From Candidatus Tayloriibacteriota bacterium (GTDB lineage Bacteria > Patescibacteriota > Minisyncoccia > Phycocordibacterales > PALSA-1337): a DNA stretch of 8,845 bases. The translations under genes and the position numbers were made by a program. The stretch lies in NCBI GenBank assembly GCA_003170325.1, contig PMZP01000068.1, positions 1 through 8,845 on the forward strand, written 5' to 3'. The notes under the pieces were generated by a model, which searched no databases, had not been told where the DNA came from, and saw only the letters and a program-made list of their open reading frames with translations. Positions 1-5,476 of this stretch are shown piece after piece (within the stretch, counting starts at the first letter, position 1; each line of letters starts with the position of its first letter).

Positions 1-749
1 TTGCGATAGGCGCGACCGATCTCATACGTCTTGGGGAATCCGGCCGCCATCAACCTCTTCTGCCACAGTTCGCCGATCGAAATGCGCAGAAATACGTCCA
101 AATCATAATCGTTATGATGCGTCTTGAATGGCGTTGCCTCCGCCCCACCAGTCGTCGTTTCCAATGTCGGTGTTTCAACCTCCAAGAATCCCTCTTCTTT
201 CATGAATGCGCGGGTGACCTCCCAGAATTTGGCCTTTTTATAGAAGATCTCGCGCGTTTCCGGGTCCATGATGAAATCCAGATATCTCTTGCGGAATTTT
301 TCATCTGGATCGACGAGTCCGTGCCATTTTTCCGGTAAAGGCAATAGCGACTTCGCCGCCATCGTCCATGAAGCGATGAGCAAGCTCTGCTCACCTCTCT
401 GTGTAGTGAAAAATGTGCCGCTGACACTCAAGATGTCGCCGATATCCACCGCTTGCGTGAACAATTCAAATAACTTCGCGGCAAGGACGTCTTTTTTAAC
501 GACAGCTTGAAACGTGCCTTTGCCATCATCGAGCACCACGAACATGATAGCCCCCTGTCCCCTTATCGCCATGATGCGACCACAGAGAGAAACTGGCTTT
601 GCGCTTTTTTCGTAGACCTGGAAATTCTTCTTGGCATCTTCCAAGCAGAAACTGCGCGGCACTTTAGCCGGGTACGGATCCATTCCCGCTTTTTTGAGCA
701 GTTCCAATTTACGCAAACGCGTAGTTCTTAATTCTTCTAGAGAGGCCAT
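1..749 (-). CDS. lysS: Lysyl-tRNA synthetase, class II, N-terminal half (runs off the left edge)
   Basis: This enzyme charges tRNA-Lys with lysine using ATP, in the cytoplasm. The first 249 residues are present; the family usually has about 490-510, so half is outside the window. From the start there is a short N-terminal helix (MASLEELRTTRLRKLELLKK), then an OB-fold anticodon-binding domain at about residues 53-135. The linker HGLVDPDEKFRKRYLD (143-158) is typical of LysRS. Class II motif 1 is at about 187-196 (GFLEVETPTL), and the start of motif 2 is at the edge (YEIGRAYR, 242-249). A GGAEATPF segment (201-208) corresponds to GGASARPF in E. coli LysS. The start ATG (747-749) lies one base after the greA stop codon (TAG-G-ATG), so the two are probably translationally coupled and co-transcribed. 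No clear Shine-Dalgarno is seen. The segment FLRISIGELWQKR carries one more residue than the E. coli FLRIAPELYLKR-type segment. Confidence 0.95.
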   Translation of the reverse strand, partial: MASLEELRTTRLRKLELLKKAGMDPYPAKVPRSFCLEDAKKNFQVYEKSAKPVSLCGRIMAIRGQGAIMFVVLDDGKGTFQAVVKKDVLAAKLFELFTQAVDIGDILSVSGTFFTTQRGEQSLLIASWTMAAKSLLPLPEKWHGLVDPDEKFRKRYLDFIMDPETREIFYKKAKFWEVTRAFMKEEGFLEVETPTLETTTGGAEATPFKTHHNDYDLDVFLRISIGELWQKRLMAAGFPKTYEIGRAYR

Positions 750-750
750 C

Positions 751-1224
751 CTATTTAATAATGACCACCGTATACATGACTTTACCCTTGGGCGTCTGAA
801 CGGCGACTTTATCGCCTCTCTTGTGGCCGAGCAAAGCCGAGCCTAGAGGCGAGATGTTGGATATCTTGCCGTGCGTCATGTCGGTTTCTTCCGAACCGAC
901 GATCGTGTAGATGTAAGATTTGTTGTCGTTCTCTTTCTGCAGACGAAAGGTCGAGCCGATAGTGATGACCTCCTTGCTACCCTCCCCGGAGATAACAGCG
1001 CTCTTCAGCAGCCGCTCCAATCTGCCGATGCGATCCTCGACTTCGGCTTGTTCTTCGCGAGCCTGATGATATTCGGCGTTCTCGGCCAGGTCTCCTAGCT
1101 TCTTGGCGTATTCCAAGTGCTCGGCCACTTCCTTGCGCCGTTCGATCTTCAGGAATTCCAATTCCTTCTGCAATTCCGCGAATTTCTCATTGGTTAAATA
1201 TTGTGAGTCTGTAGGCATTGGCAT
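751..1224 (-). CDS. greA: Transcription elongation factor GreA
   Basis: GreA inserts a coiled coil into the secondary channel of RNA polymerase and stimulates transcript cleavage, which frees backtracked complexes. At 157 residues it matches the usual family length (158 in E. coli). The N-terminal coiled coil (about 10-78) carries the acidic tip GDLAENAEYHQAREEQ (44-59), where D45 and E48 correspond to the E. coli tip acids D41 and E44. The C-terminal FKBP-like domain includes ISPLGSALLGHKRGDKV (124-140). Two ATGs are possible, at 1222-1224 and 1216-1218; neither has a Shine-Dalgarno, and the upstream one is kept. It follows the PBP2 gene after 78 nt and has its own promoter-like element (1262-1290). 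lysS starts one base after its stop codon. A hairpin followed by six U lies immediately upstream of the start codon. Confidence 0.97.
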   Translation of the reverse strand: MPMPTDSQYLTNEKFAELQKELEFLKIERRKEVAEHLEYAKKLGDLAENAEYHQAREEQAEVEDRIGRLERLLKSAVISGEGSKEVITIGSTFRLQKENDNKSYIYTIVGSEETDMTHGKISNISPLGSALLGHKRGDKVAVQTPKGKVMYTVVIIK

Positions 1225-1225
1225 T

Positions 1226-1246
1226 AAAAAAGCTTAGGCTGCTAAG
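1226..1246 (-). terminator. Short hairpin plus U6 in the greA leader (attenuator-like)
   Basis: On the minus strand CTTAG (1246-1242), loop CAGC and CTAAG (1237-1233) form a 5-bp stem. It is followed by one C and then six T (1231-1226), ending one base before the greA ATG. This has the layout of a weak intrinsic terminator, either ending PBP2 read-through or acting inside the greA leader. The stem is short and A/T-rich, so efficiency is doubtful. Confidence 0.35.
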
Positions 1247-1261
1247 TTGTCTTCATCCAGT

Positions 1262-1290
1262 AATATACCAAAGGTAATGATGGATGTCCA
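1262..1290 (-). promoter_or_regulatory. Putative sigma70-type promoter for greA-lysS
   Basis: A -35 box TGGACA (1290-1285, 5 of 6 to consensus) and a -10 box TATATT (1267-1262, 5 of 6) are separated by exactly 17 nt. They lie in the 78-nt gap between the PBP2 stop and greA. The expected transcription start is near 1255, giving a leader of about 30 nt. Confidence 0.55.
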
Positions 1291-1302
1291 ATAACTGAAT
1301 AA

Positions 1303-3018
1303 CTACTGGAAATACTCCGGAGTATTGGCGTCCATCCAATCCAACTGCTGTCTCATGGCCGCGGCGGCGCCGATCAGATTGTGGACTGATCCCTTCTCCA
1401 ACATCACCACAAATGCATATTTGGGATTATCATACGGCCAAAAACCGGTGATCCAGGAGTTGACCCTGTCCTTAGTCACGCCGAGCTCGGCCGTTCCTGA
1501 CTTGCCGGCTACCTTGACGTAAGGCACATTCAAAGCCACGCTGGTCCCGATCTGCGTGCCCAGACGCATTCCTTCATGGACCACGTCGAAATATTGCTTG
1601 GGAATATCTACAACCGCTTCAACATGAGGCGTTTGGCCTTTTATGATTGTCGGCGTGAGGATAGCGCCTTCACTGGCGATCGAAGCCATCCCTCGAACGA
1701 TCTGCATAGGCGTGACTTGGACTCCATACTGTCCGATCGAAGTATGGTAGGTGTCGCCTAGGAACCAGCTTTCGTTGAAAGTCTTCATCTTCCATTCCGG
1801 GGTGGGAATGGTCCCGGCTTTGTCCATGAGATACGAATCGCCGCCATCCAGCGTCGTCGTGCCGAATCCGAACATCCGCAGATACTTGTCTATATTAGCG
1901 ATGCCCAAACCTTTCTGGTCCTTATAACCTCCGCCGACCGTATAGAAATACGCGTCGGATGACATGGCGATGGCATGGCGCAGATCGAGCGATCCTAGAT
2001 CTTTCCAGTCCCGGAAGATCGTCGTCTTGGTCGGATCATAAGGATTTGGGATAGAGATAGAACCGGTAGTCACTATGACCGTCGAAGGGTCTATCACGCC
2101 TTCATTCTGGACGGCGATAGCCAGGTAAGGCTTGATGATCGAACCTGGCGTATAGAGTCCATCTACTGCCCGATCGAGGAATGGCAGGCCGGGATTTGAG
2201 AGCAACGATTTGACGGCGGCTTGGTCGGTCTTGTCGGACATGACTTGTGGATCGTATTCCGGATAGCTGGTCAGAGCCAGCAATTCGCCGGTATGGACAT
2301 CCATGATCACACCAGCACCGCCGGAGAAACCGACGCGCGTAGCGATGTCTTTGATGTTGTTATAGAGAGCCGATTGCACGCGACTGTCTATGGAAAGAGT
2401 AAAGTTTTGCCCTTGAATGGGCGGCTCGACCACATTCTCCGAAATTATCTTCCCGTGAGCATTGACTTCCACCAAACGCGATCCAGAAGTCCCGGAAAGT
2501 TCGACATTGAAATACTTCTCCGATCCGGCTATACCCTCGAAGTCATCCTGATAATAATATCCGTTGTTATCTTTGGAAGGATACTGGACGTATCCGAGCA
2601 CATGCGCCAATCCAGTCGAAGTAGCGTACTCGCGATTGGACACCATCTCATCGGTGTTCTCTGTCGTAGTCCCGTTCACCGATGCCGGCGGAGCATTCCA
2701 GGCCAACATCACGCCATTGCGATCGTATATGACTCCCCGTCCGGCGAATATTGGCACCGGACGCAGGAGATTGTTCTCACTTTTTGCTCGATAATCGCTT
2801 CCATTCACGATCTGCATCTGACCGGCTTGAACGATAATGATGGCAATAATGAAGAGAAAGATCCCCATGATGGCGTATAGAGTCGTCCGAGCGATCGGCT
2901 TTTCCAAACGACCCTCGAATTGCGTCGTGTCATAACACGGCAAGTTGTGCGAGTCTATCAAGATCTCGTCCGGATCGATCTCCCGGCTCTTCCGCTTCCT
3001 ATTTTTTTGTCGGCGCAT
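1303..3018 (-). CDS. mrdA: Penicillin-binding protein 2, peptidoglycan transpeptidase of cell elongation
   Basis: This is a class B penicillin-binding protein, anchored in the inner membrane, that cross-links peptidoglycan during side-wall growth with the MreBCD/RodA machinery. The start chosen at 3018 gives 571 residues; the frame stays open to 3150, but the ATG at 3018 has a good Shine-Dalgarno (GGAG, 3029-3026, 7-nt spacing) and a promoter lies inside the longer version. In the 571-residue numbering there is a basic cytoplasmic tail (MRRQKNRKRKSR), one membrane segment at about 45-66, and a dimerisation domain with GRGVIYDRNG (about 93-102). In the transpeptidase domain the catalytic serine is in the SxxK motif (GSIIKP, S293, K296). 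The second motif is SSD (353-355), the SxD form of PBP2 proteins, and the third is KSGT (506-509). The position after mreB, mreC and a MreD-like gene supports PBP2 over the division enzyme FtsI. Confidence 0.93.
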   Translation of the reverse strand: MRRQKNRKRKSREIDPDEILIDSHNLPCYDTTQFEGRLEKPIARTTLYAIMGIFLFIIAIIIVQAGQMQIVNGSDYRAKSENNLLRPVPIFAGRGVIYDRNGVMLAWNAPPASVNGTTTENTDEMVSNREYATSTGLAHVLGYVQYPSKDNNGYYYQDDFEGIAGSEKYFNVELSGTSGSRLVEVNAHGKIISENVVEPPIQGQNFTLSIDSRVQSALYNNIKDIATRVGFSGGAGVIMDVHTGELLALTSYPEYDPQVMSDKTDQAAVKSLLSNPGLPFLDRAVDGLYTPGSIIKPYLAIAVQNEGVIDPSTVIVTTGSISIPNPYDPTKTTIFRDWKDLGSLDLRHAIAMSSDAYFYTVGGGYKDQKGLGIANIDKYLRMFGFGTTTLDGGDSYLMDKAGTIPTPEWKMKTFNESWFLGDTYHTSIGQYGVQVTPMQIVRGMASIASEGAILTPTIIKGQTPHVEAVVDIPKQYFDVVHEGMRLGTQIGTSVALNVPYVKVAGKSGTAELGVTKDRVNSWITGFWPYDNPKYAFVVMLEKGSVHNLIGAAAAMRQQLDWMDANTPEYFQ

Positions 3019-3025
3019 GAATCGT

Positions 3026-3029
3026 CTCC
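3026..3029 (-). promoter_or_regulatory. Ribosome binding site that decides the PBP2 start
   Basis: GGAG on the minus strand lies 7 nt upstream of the ATG at 3016-3018. It is the best Shine-Dalgarno in the window. It selects this ATG over upstream in-frame ATGs at 3042, 3051 and 3150, none of which has such a site. Confidence 0.75.
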
Positions 3030-3049
3030 AGAATGTTGGCATTGGTGGC

Positions 3050-3077
3050 ATTATAGCGGCAAGTGAGGATTTGTGAA
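3050..3077 (-). promoter_or_regulatory. Putative sigma70-type promoter for the PBP2 gene
   Basis: A perfect -10 TATAAT (3055-3050) is preceded, after a 16-nt spacer, by TTCACA (3077-3072, 5 of 6 to TTGACA). The predicted transcription start is near 3043, giving a leader of about 25 nt that includes the GGAG site before the ATG at 3018. Its position inside the open frame upstream of 3018 is the main argument for the shorter protein. Confidence 0.7.
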
Positions 3078-3093
3078 AGTTTGTGGAAGATGC

Positions 3094-3122
3094 TTGCACC
3101 TTTTTGGGGTTTATGATATTAA
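3094..3122 (+). promoter_or_regulatory. Weak candidate promoter for the plus-strand RNA
   Basis: TTGCAC (3094-3099), a 17-nt spacer and TATTAA (3117-3122, 4 of 6) form a promoter-like pair. TG at 3114-3115 gives an extended -10 (TG-A-TATTAA). The -35 match is poor (3 of 6). If real, transcription starts near 3129 and runs divergently from the PBP2 promoter. Confidence 0.3.
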
Positions 3123-3128
3123 TATTGA

Positions 3129-3325
3129 TAGCAAAGTTTTCGCCGTTCATTCATGGTTAACACAGTGGTCTTGTTTGTAATGCGGTTAGAACGGCGTACG
3201 AATAGTTGGCCGCATTACCCTCCTTAGCGCCTCGGTGAAGGCGTATAGACCTCGTCACCATAACCAGGTTAGGATTTCCGAGTCCTAGCCGGCCCGGGAG
3301 ACCCTCGTCTCCCGGTGCTTTTTTA
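3129..3325 (+). ncRNA. Candidate structured non-coding RNA of unknown family
   Basis: This stretch has no credible reading frame, but it contains a chain of hairpins ending in a strong plus-strand terminator. Hairpin A is a perfect 9-bp stem, GTAATGCGG (3177-3185) with CCGCATTAC (3210-3218). Hairpin B is GGTGA-AGG (3234-3241) with CCT-cg-TCACC (3250-3259). Hairpin C is GGTTAGGA (3267-3274) with TCCTAGCC (3283-3290), 8 bp including one G-U pair. A possible closing helix TGGTTA (3154-3159) with TAACCA (3261-3266) would enclose A and B and abut C. The strand is set by the U-tract of the last hairpin. I looked for marks of SRP RNA, RNase P RNA, tmRNA, 5S rRNA and tRNA and found none; 6S RNA cannot be excluded. 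The 5' end is only inferred from a weak promoter. The RNA lies between the MreD-like gene and PBP2, opposite to every protein gene here. Confidence 0.55.
3294..3324 (+). terminator. Strong intrinsic terminator of the plus-strand RNA
   Basis: CCGGGAGAC (3294-3302), loop CCTC and GTCTCCCGG (3307-3315) form a perfect 9-bp, G+C-rich stem, followed by TGC and six T (3319-3324). No T-run follows the hairpin on the minus strand, so it points to a plus-strand transcript rather than to the end of the mre operon. Confidence 0.85.
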
Positions 3326-3343
3326 TATCGACTATCTCATTCT

Positions 3344-3610
3344 TTATCTTCTCACCAAACTTTTCGACCCGGACACGATGAGCAGAACGACAATGGATAC
3401 GATCGTCCCCAAGTAGCCGCTGAATCCCATTCCAGGGACCATTCCGAAAAGCGAATCGTAAGCAATACCGGCCAGAAGAATTTCGGCGTAGAAAGGGAAA
3501 AACCATCCACCGATCAATCCTATTGGCAGGGCGACAAACCACCAGCCTTGGATGACCAGGAAGACTAGAACGATATCAATAATTATCCGCACGAATAATT
3601 TATGTTTCAT
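3344..3610 (-). CDS. Small membrane protein in the mreD position (MreD-like, 88 residues)
   Basis: This is very probably an integral membrane protein of the cell-elongation complex, the inferred counterpart of MreD. It has 88 residues, with three or four hydrophobic stretches at about 7-24, 25-41, 42-57 and 62-81, and a basic C-terminus (SKSLVRR). The segment AGIAYDSLFGMVPGMG (47-62) has the Gly, Asp and Gly spacing I associate with MreD (a G-x3-D-x3-G pattern). Typical MreD proteins are about 160 residues with five or six membrane segments, so this is about half size. The gene starts 8 nt after the mreC stop and has no clear Shine-Dalgarno, which suggests coupling to mreC. The mreB-mreC-X-PBP2 order is the main support for the role. 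The similarity is weak and no symbol is assigned. Confidence is high that it is a gene and moderate for the MreD relation. Confidence 0.8.
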   Translation of the reverse strand: MKHKLFVRIIIDIVLVFLVIQGWWFVALPIGLIGGWFFPFYAEILLAGIAYDSLFGMVPGMGFSGYLGTIVSIVVLLIVSGSKSLVRR

Positions 3611-3618
3611 ATGTTTAT

Positions 3619-4410
3619 CTAAATCAACCTTATTTTCGGATCCACCAACACCCAGCGGAGCTCGTAGATATTCACTGGCGGCGCGAAGAGGACTTTCTCG
3701 AACGGCTGGGCCGGGTCGGAGAGAACTGAAATGACCACGCCGAACGGCCGATCATTCAAAGACAGGTCGAGCACGAAATCTCCCGCGGACACTTTTATAT
3801 CGCGCGGCAATTCCGCTTCATATTGTCCGCCGCCACGACCGACTGCCGTAGCTGGCGAATGATCGGGACCGATCAATACGGAATATCTCTCGCCCGGTGA
3901 AGAATAAAGACGCACCTTGGAAGTCTGGCTCTGTGCCTCTGCAACCCGGCCTATCAATACGTCGCCGACGGCATAGACATTATTCCCCACTGAAAAACCG
4001 GCATCGTCCCCAGCATCGATGATCAACTCATCATAGCCAGCCGTCGGCGGATGTTTCAAAACGGCTGCTAAAATATAGGGTGTCGTAGACGCGCGACCCA
4101 TCAGAGCTTTCAATTCAGCGTTCTCGGTCAGAACGGACTGGATGGTTTTCAGACGCACGTTCGCGTCATCAAGCTTGCGCTCAAGAAATTGATTATCCTG
4201 GAGCAGTTCTCCCGGAGTCCGCATCGAGCCGAGCTTTAACGACAATTCGGCGCGCCAGAACGGACGGACCAGAGTCGTTACCATGGCTGGAAAAAAAGAT
4301 GGACGAAAAAACTGCATCACCGACCCGAACACGACGACGATGCCGCAGGCCAGAGCAATGCCTGAGACGATTGACGGGACGCGATTTTTACGGGCTTCTA
4401 GGTAGGTCAT
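3619..4410 (-). CDS. mreC: Rod shape-determining protein MreC
   Basis: MreC is a membrane-anchored scaffold outside the inner membrane that links MreB filaments to the peptidoglycan synthases. The start used here (ATG 4408-4410) gives 263 residues beginning MTYLEARKNRVPS, with a basic N-terminus followed by one membrane segment at about 14-32. The frame is open to 4479, but that extension lies inside mreB. After the anchor comes a coiled coil (about 63-106, with LLQDNQFLERKLDDANVRLK). The two beta-barrel domains follow, with GYDELIIDAGDDAGFSVGN (about 125-143) and SAGDFVLDLS (about 207-216), typical of the family. The chosen start overlaps the 3' end of mreB by 23 nt, and no Shine-Dalgarno is visible, so translational coupling with mreB is likely. 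No in-frame ATG occurs just after the mreB stop. Confidence 0.92.
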   Translation of the reverse strand: MTYLEARKNRVPSIVSGIALACGIVVVFGSVMQFFRPSFFPAMVTTLVRPFWRAELSLKLGSMRTPGELLQDNQFLERKLDDANVRLKTIQSVLTENAELKALMGRASTTPYILAAVLKHPPTAGYDELIIDAGDDAGFSVGNNVYAVGDVLIGRVAEAQSQTSKVRLYSSPGERYSVLIGPDHSPATAVGRGGGQYEAELPRDIKVSAGDFVLDLSLNDRPFGVVISVLSDPAQPFEKVLFAPPVNIYELRWVLVDPKIRLI

Positions 4411-5452
4411 CTTCGCTATATAAGAGCACGCTTCGATACTTCTCGATATCTTCCAAAATGATGCCGGCGCCGCGGGCAATAGCGGTGATGGGATCCTCTG
4501 CCACTGTCACAGAAAGCTGCAAGACATCGGACAATAGGTCATCCAATCCTTTGATGAGAGCACCGCCGCCTACCAGATATATGCCGCGACGCATGACGTC
4601 GGCCATGATCTCCGGCGGAGTCGTCTCCAAAACTTCCCGGGTGGCCGCCACCAAGGCTTCGATGGACTGCCCCATGGCTTCACGGATATCGGAATCAGTG
4701 ATGACTACCTCCCGCGGCAATCCAGTGATGAGATCTCTCCCGCGGATGACCGCCTCCAATGGCTCGCCTGCGACGACTGCGCCGACGGCGATCTTCACTT
4801 GCTCGGCGGTCGTCTCCCCGATCAATATCTTAAATTCGTTGCGTATGTATGAAATGATGTCCTGATTGAATTTGTCGCCGGCGATCTTCAGGCTCTTGGC
4901 CCGGACGATACCTCCAAGCGAGATGATAGCGATGTCGGTGGTGCCGCCGCCGATGTCGATGATCATGCTCCCGACCGGATCGTGTATCGGCAATCTGATG
5001 CCGATGGCACCGGCCATTGGCTGTTCGACGATATAGACTTCGCGTGCTCCGGCATTCTTGGTAGCATCGCGCACCGCCCGGACTTCCACATTGGTCACGC
5101 CCGAGGGTACGCCGACCACCACCCGTGGCCCGAGAAATCTCTTGGGCATGTATTCGCCGGCGCGCTTCATGAGATACGAGAGCATCTCTTCGGTGATCTC
5201 GAAATCAGATATGACGCCATCAACCAACGGGCGCACGGCGGTTATATGCATCGGCGTCCTTCCGAGCATATCCTTGGCCGCTCTACCGACTGCCACGACC
5301 TGTCCGGTCTTTTGATTTACAGCGACTACCGAAGGCTCGTTGACCACGATGCCTTTCCCGCGCACATAAACGAGCGTGTTGGCAGTTCCCAAATCTATGC
5401 CGATCTCATTGGAAAATCGGTTGAAAAGTTTGTCTTTGGCTTCCTTGAACAT
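4388..5452 (-). CDS. mreB: Rod shape-determining protein MreB, bacterial actin homologue
   Basis: MreB forms short membrane-bound filaments that direct side-wall synthesis. All actin-fold nucleotide motifs are present in its 354 residues: phosphate 1 IGIDLGTANTLVYV (17-30), the connecting motif VEQPMAGAIG (142-151), phosphate 2 IIDIGGGTTDIAII (164-177) and the adenosine motif LVGGGALIKGL (293-303). The N-terminus MFKEAKDKLFNRFS could form an amphipathic membrane-binding helix like that of E. coli MreB. The ATG at 5450-5452 has AAGG (5464-5461) 8 nt upstream. The gene begins 24 nt after the smc stop and overlaps mreC by 23 nt, so it probably belongs to an smc-mreB-mreC-mreD-like transcription unit. 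Its length matches the family. An active MreB implies a rod-like or elongating cell. Confidence 0.98.
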   Translation of the reverse strand: MFKEAKDKLFNRFSNEIGIDLGTANTLVYVRGKGIVVNEPSVVAVNQKTGQVVAVGRAAKDMLGRTPMHITAVRPLVDGVISDFEITEEMLSYLMKRAGEYMPKRFLGPRVVVGVPSGVTNVEVRAVRDATKNAGAREVYIVEQPMAGAIGIRLPIHDPVGSMIIDIGGGTTDIAIISLGGIVRAKSLKIAGDKFNQDIISYIRNEFKILIGETTAEQVKIAVGAVVAGEPLEAVIRGRDLITGLPREVVITDSDIREAMGQSIEALVAATREVLETTPPEIMADVMRRGIYLVGGGALIKGLDDLLSDVLQLSVTVAEDPITAIARGAGIILEDIEKYRSVLLYSEDDLPRSP

Positions 5453-5460
5453 TGGTTGTA

Positions 5461-5464
5461 CCTT
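5461..5464 (-). promoter_or_regulatory. Ribosome binding site of mreB
   Basis: AAGG on the minus strand lies 8 nt upstream of the mreB ATG, in the 24-nt gap after smc. It is a partial Shine-Dalgarno match and agrees with the chosen start. Confidence 0.5.
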
Positions 5465-5476
5465 ACCATAAAACTT

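Noticed and set aside
2221..2880. Plus-strand open frame of 219 codons inside the PBP2 gene
   Set aside because: It is a mirror of a conserved transpeptidase gene, and its His/Arg/Ile-rich product resembles no protein.
3294..3324. Terminator of the minus-strand mre operon
   Set aside because: On the minus strand the hairpin is preceded by the A-run and followed by GCCGGC, with no U-tract, so it would not work as an intrinsic terminator in that direction.
3177..3325. Known RNA families (SRP RNA, RNase P RNA, tmRNA, 5S rRNA, tRNA) for the structured region
   Set aside because: CCAGGTTAGG slightly resembles the SRP RNA CCAGGTCAGG stretch, but the GGAAGGAAGCAGCC part is missing. No T-loop, CCA end, tag frame or RNase P core was seen on either strand.
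3285..3542. Minus-strand open frame of 85 codons overlapping the MreD-like gene
   Set aside because: It is in another frame of a good membrane-protein gene, is Arg-rich and runs into the terminator hairpin.
4411..4479. Upstream ATG of mreC at 4479, giving 286 residues
   Set aside because: The extra 23 residues lie inside conserved mreB sequence and do not resemble a MreC N-terminus; the basic tail and membrane anchor begin after the ATG at 4410.
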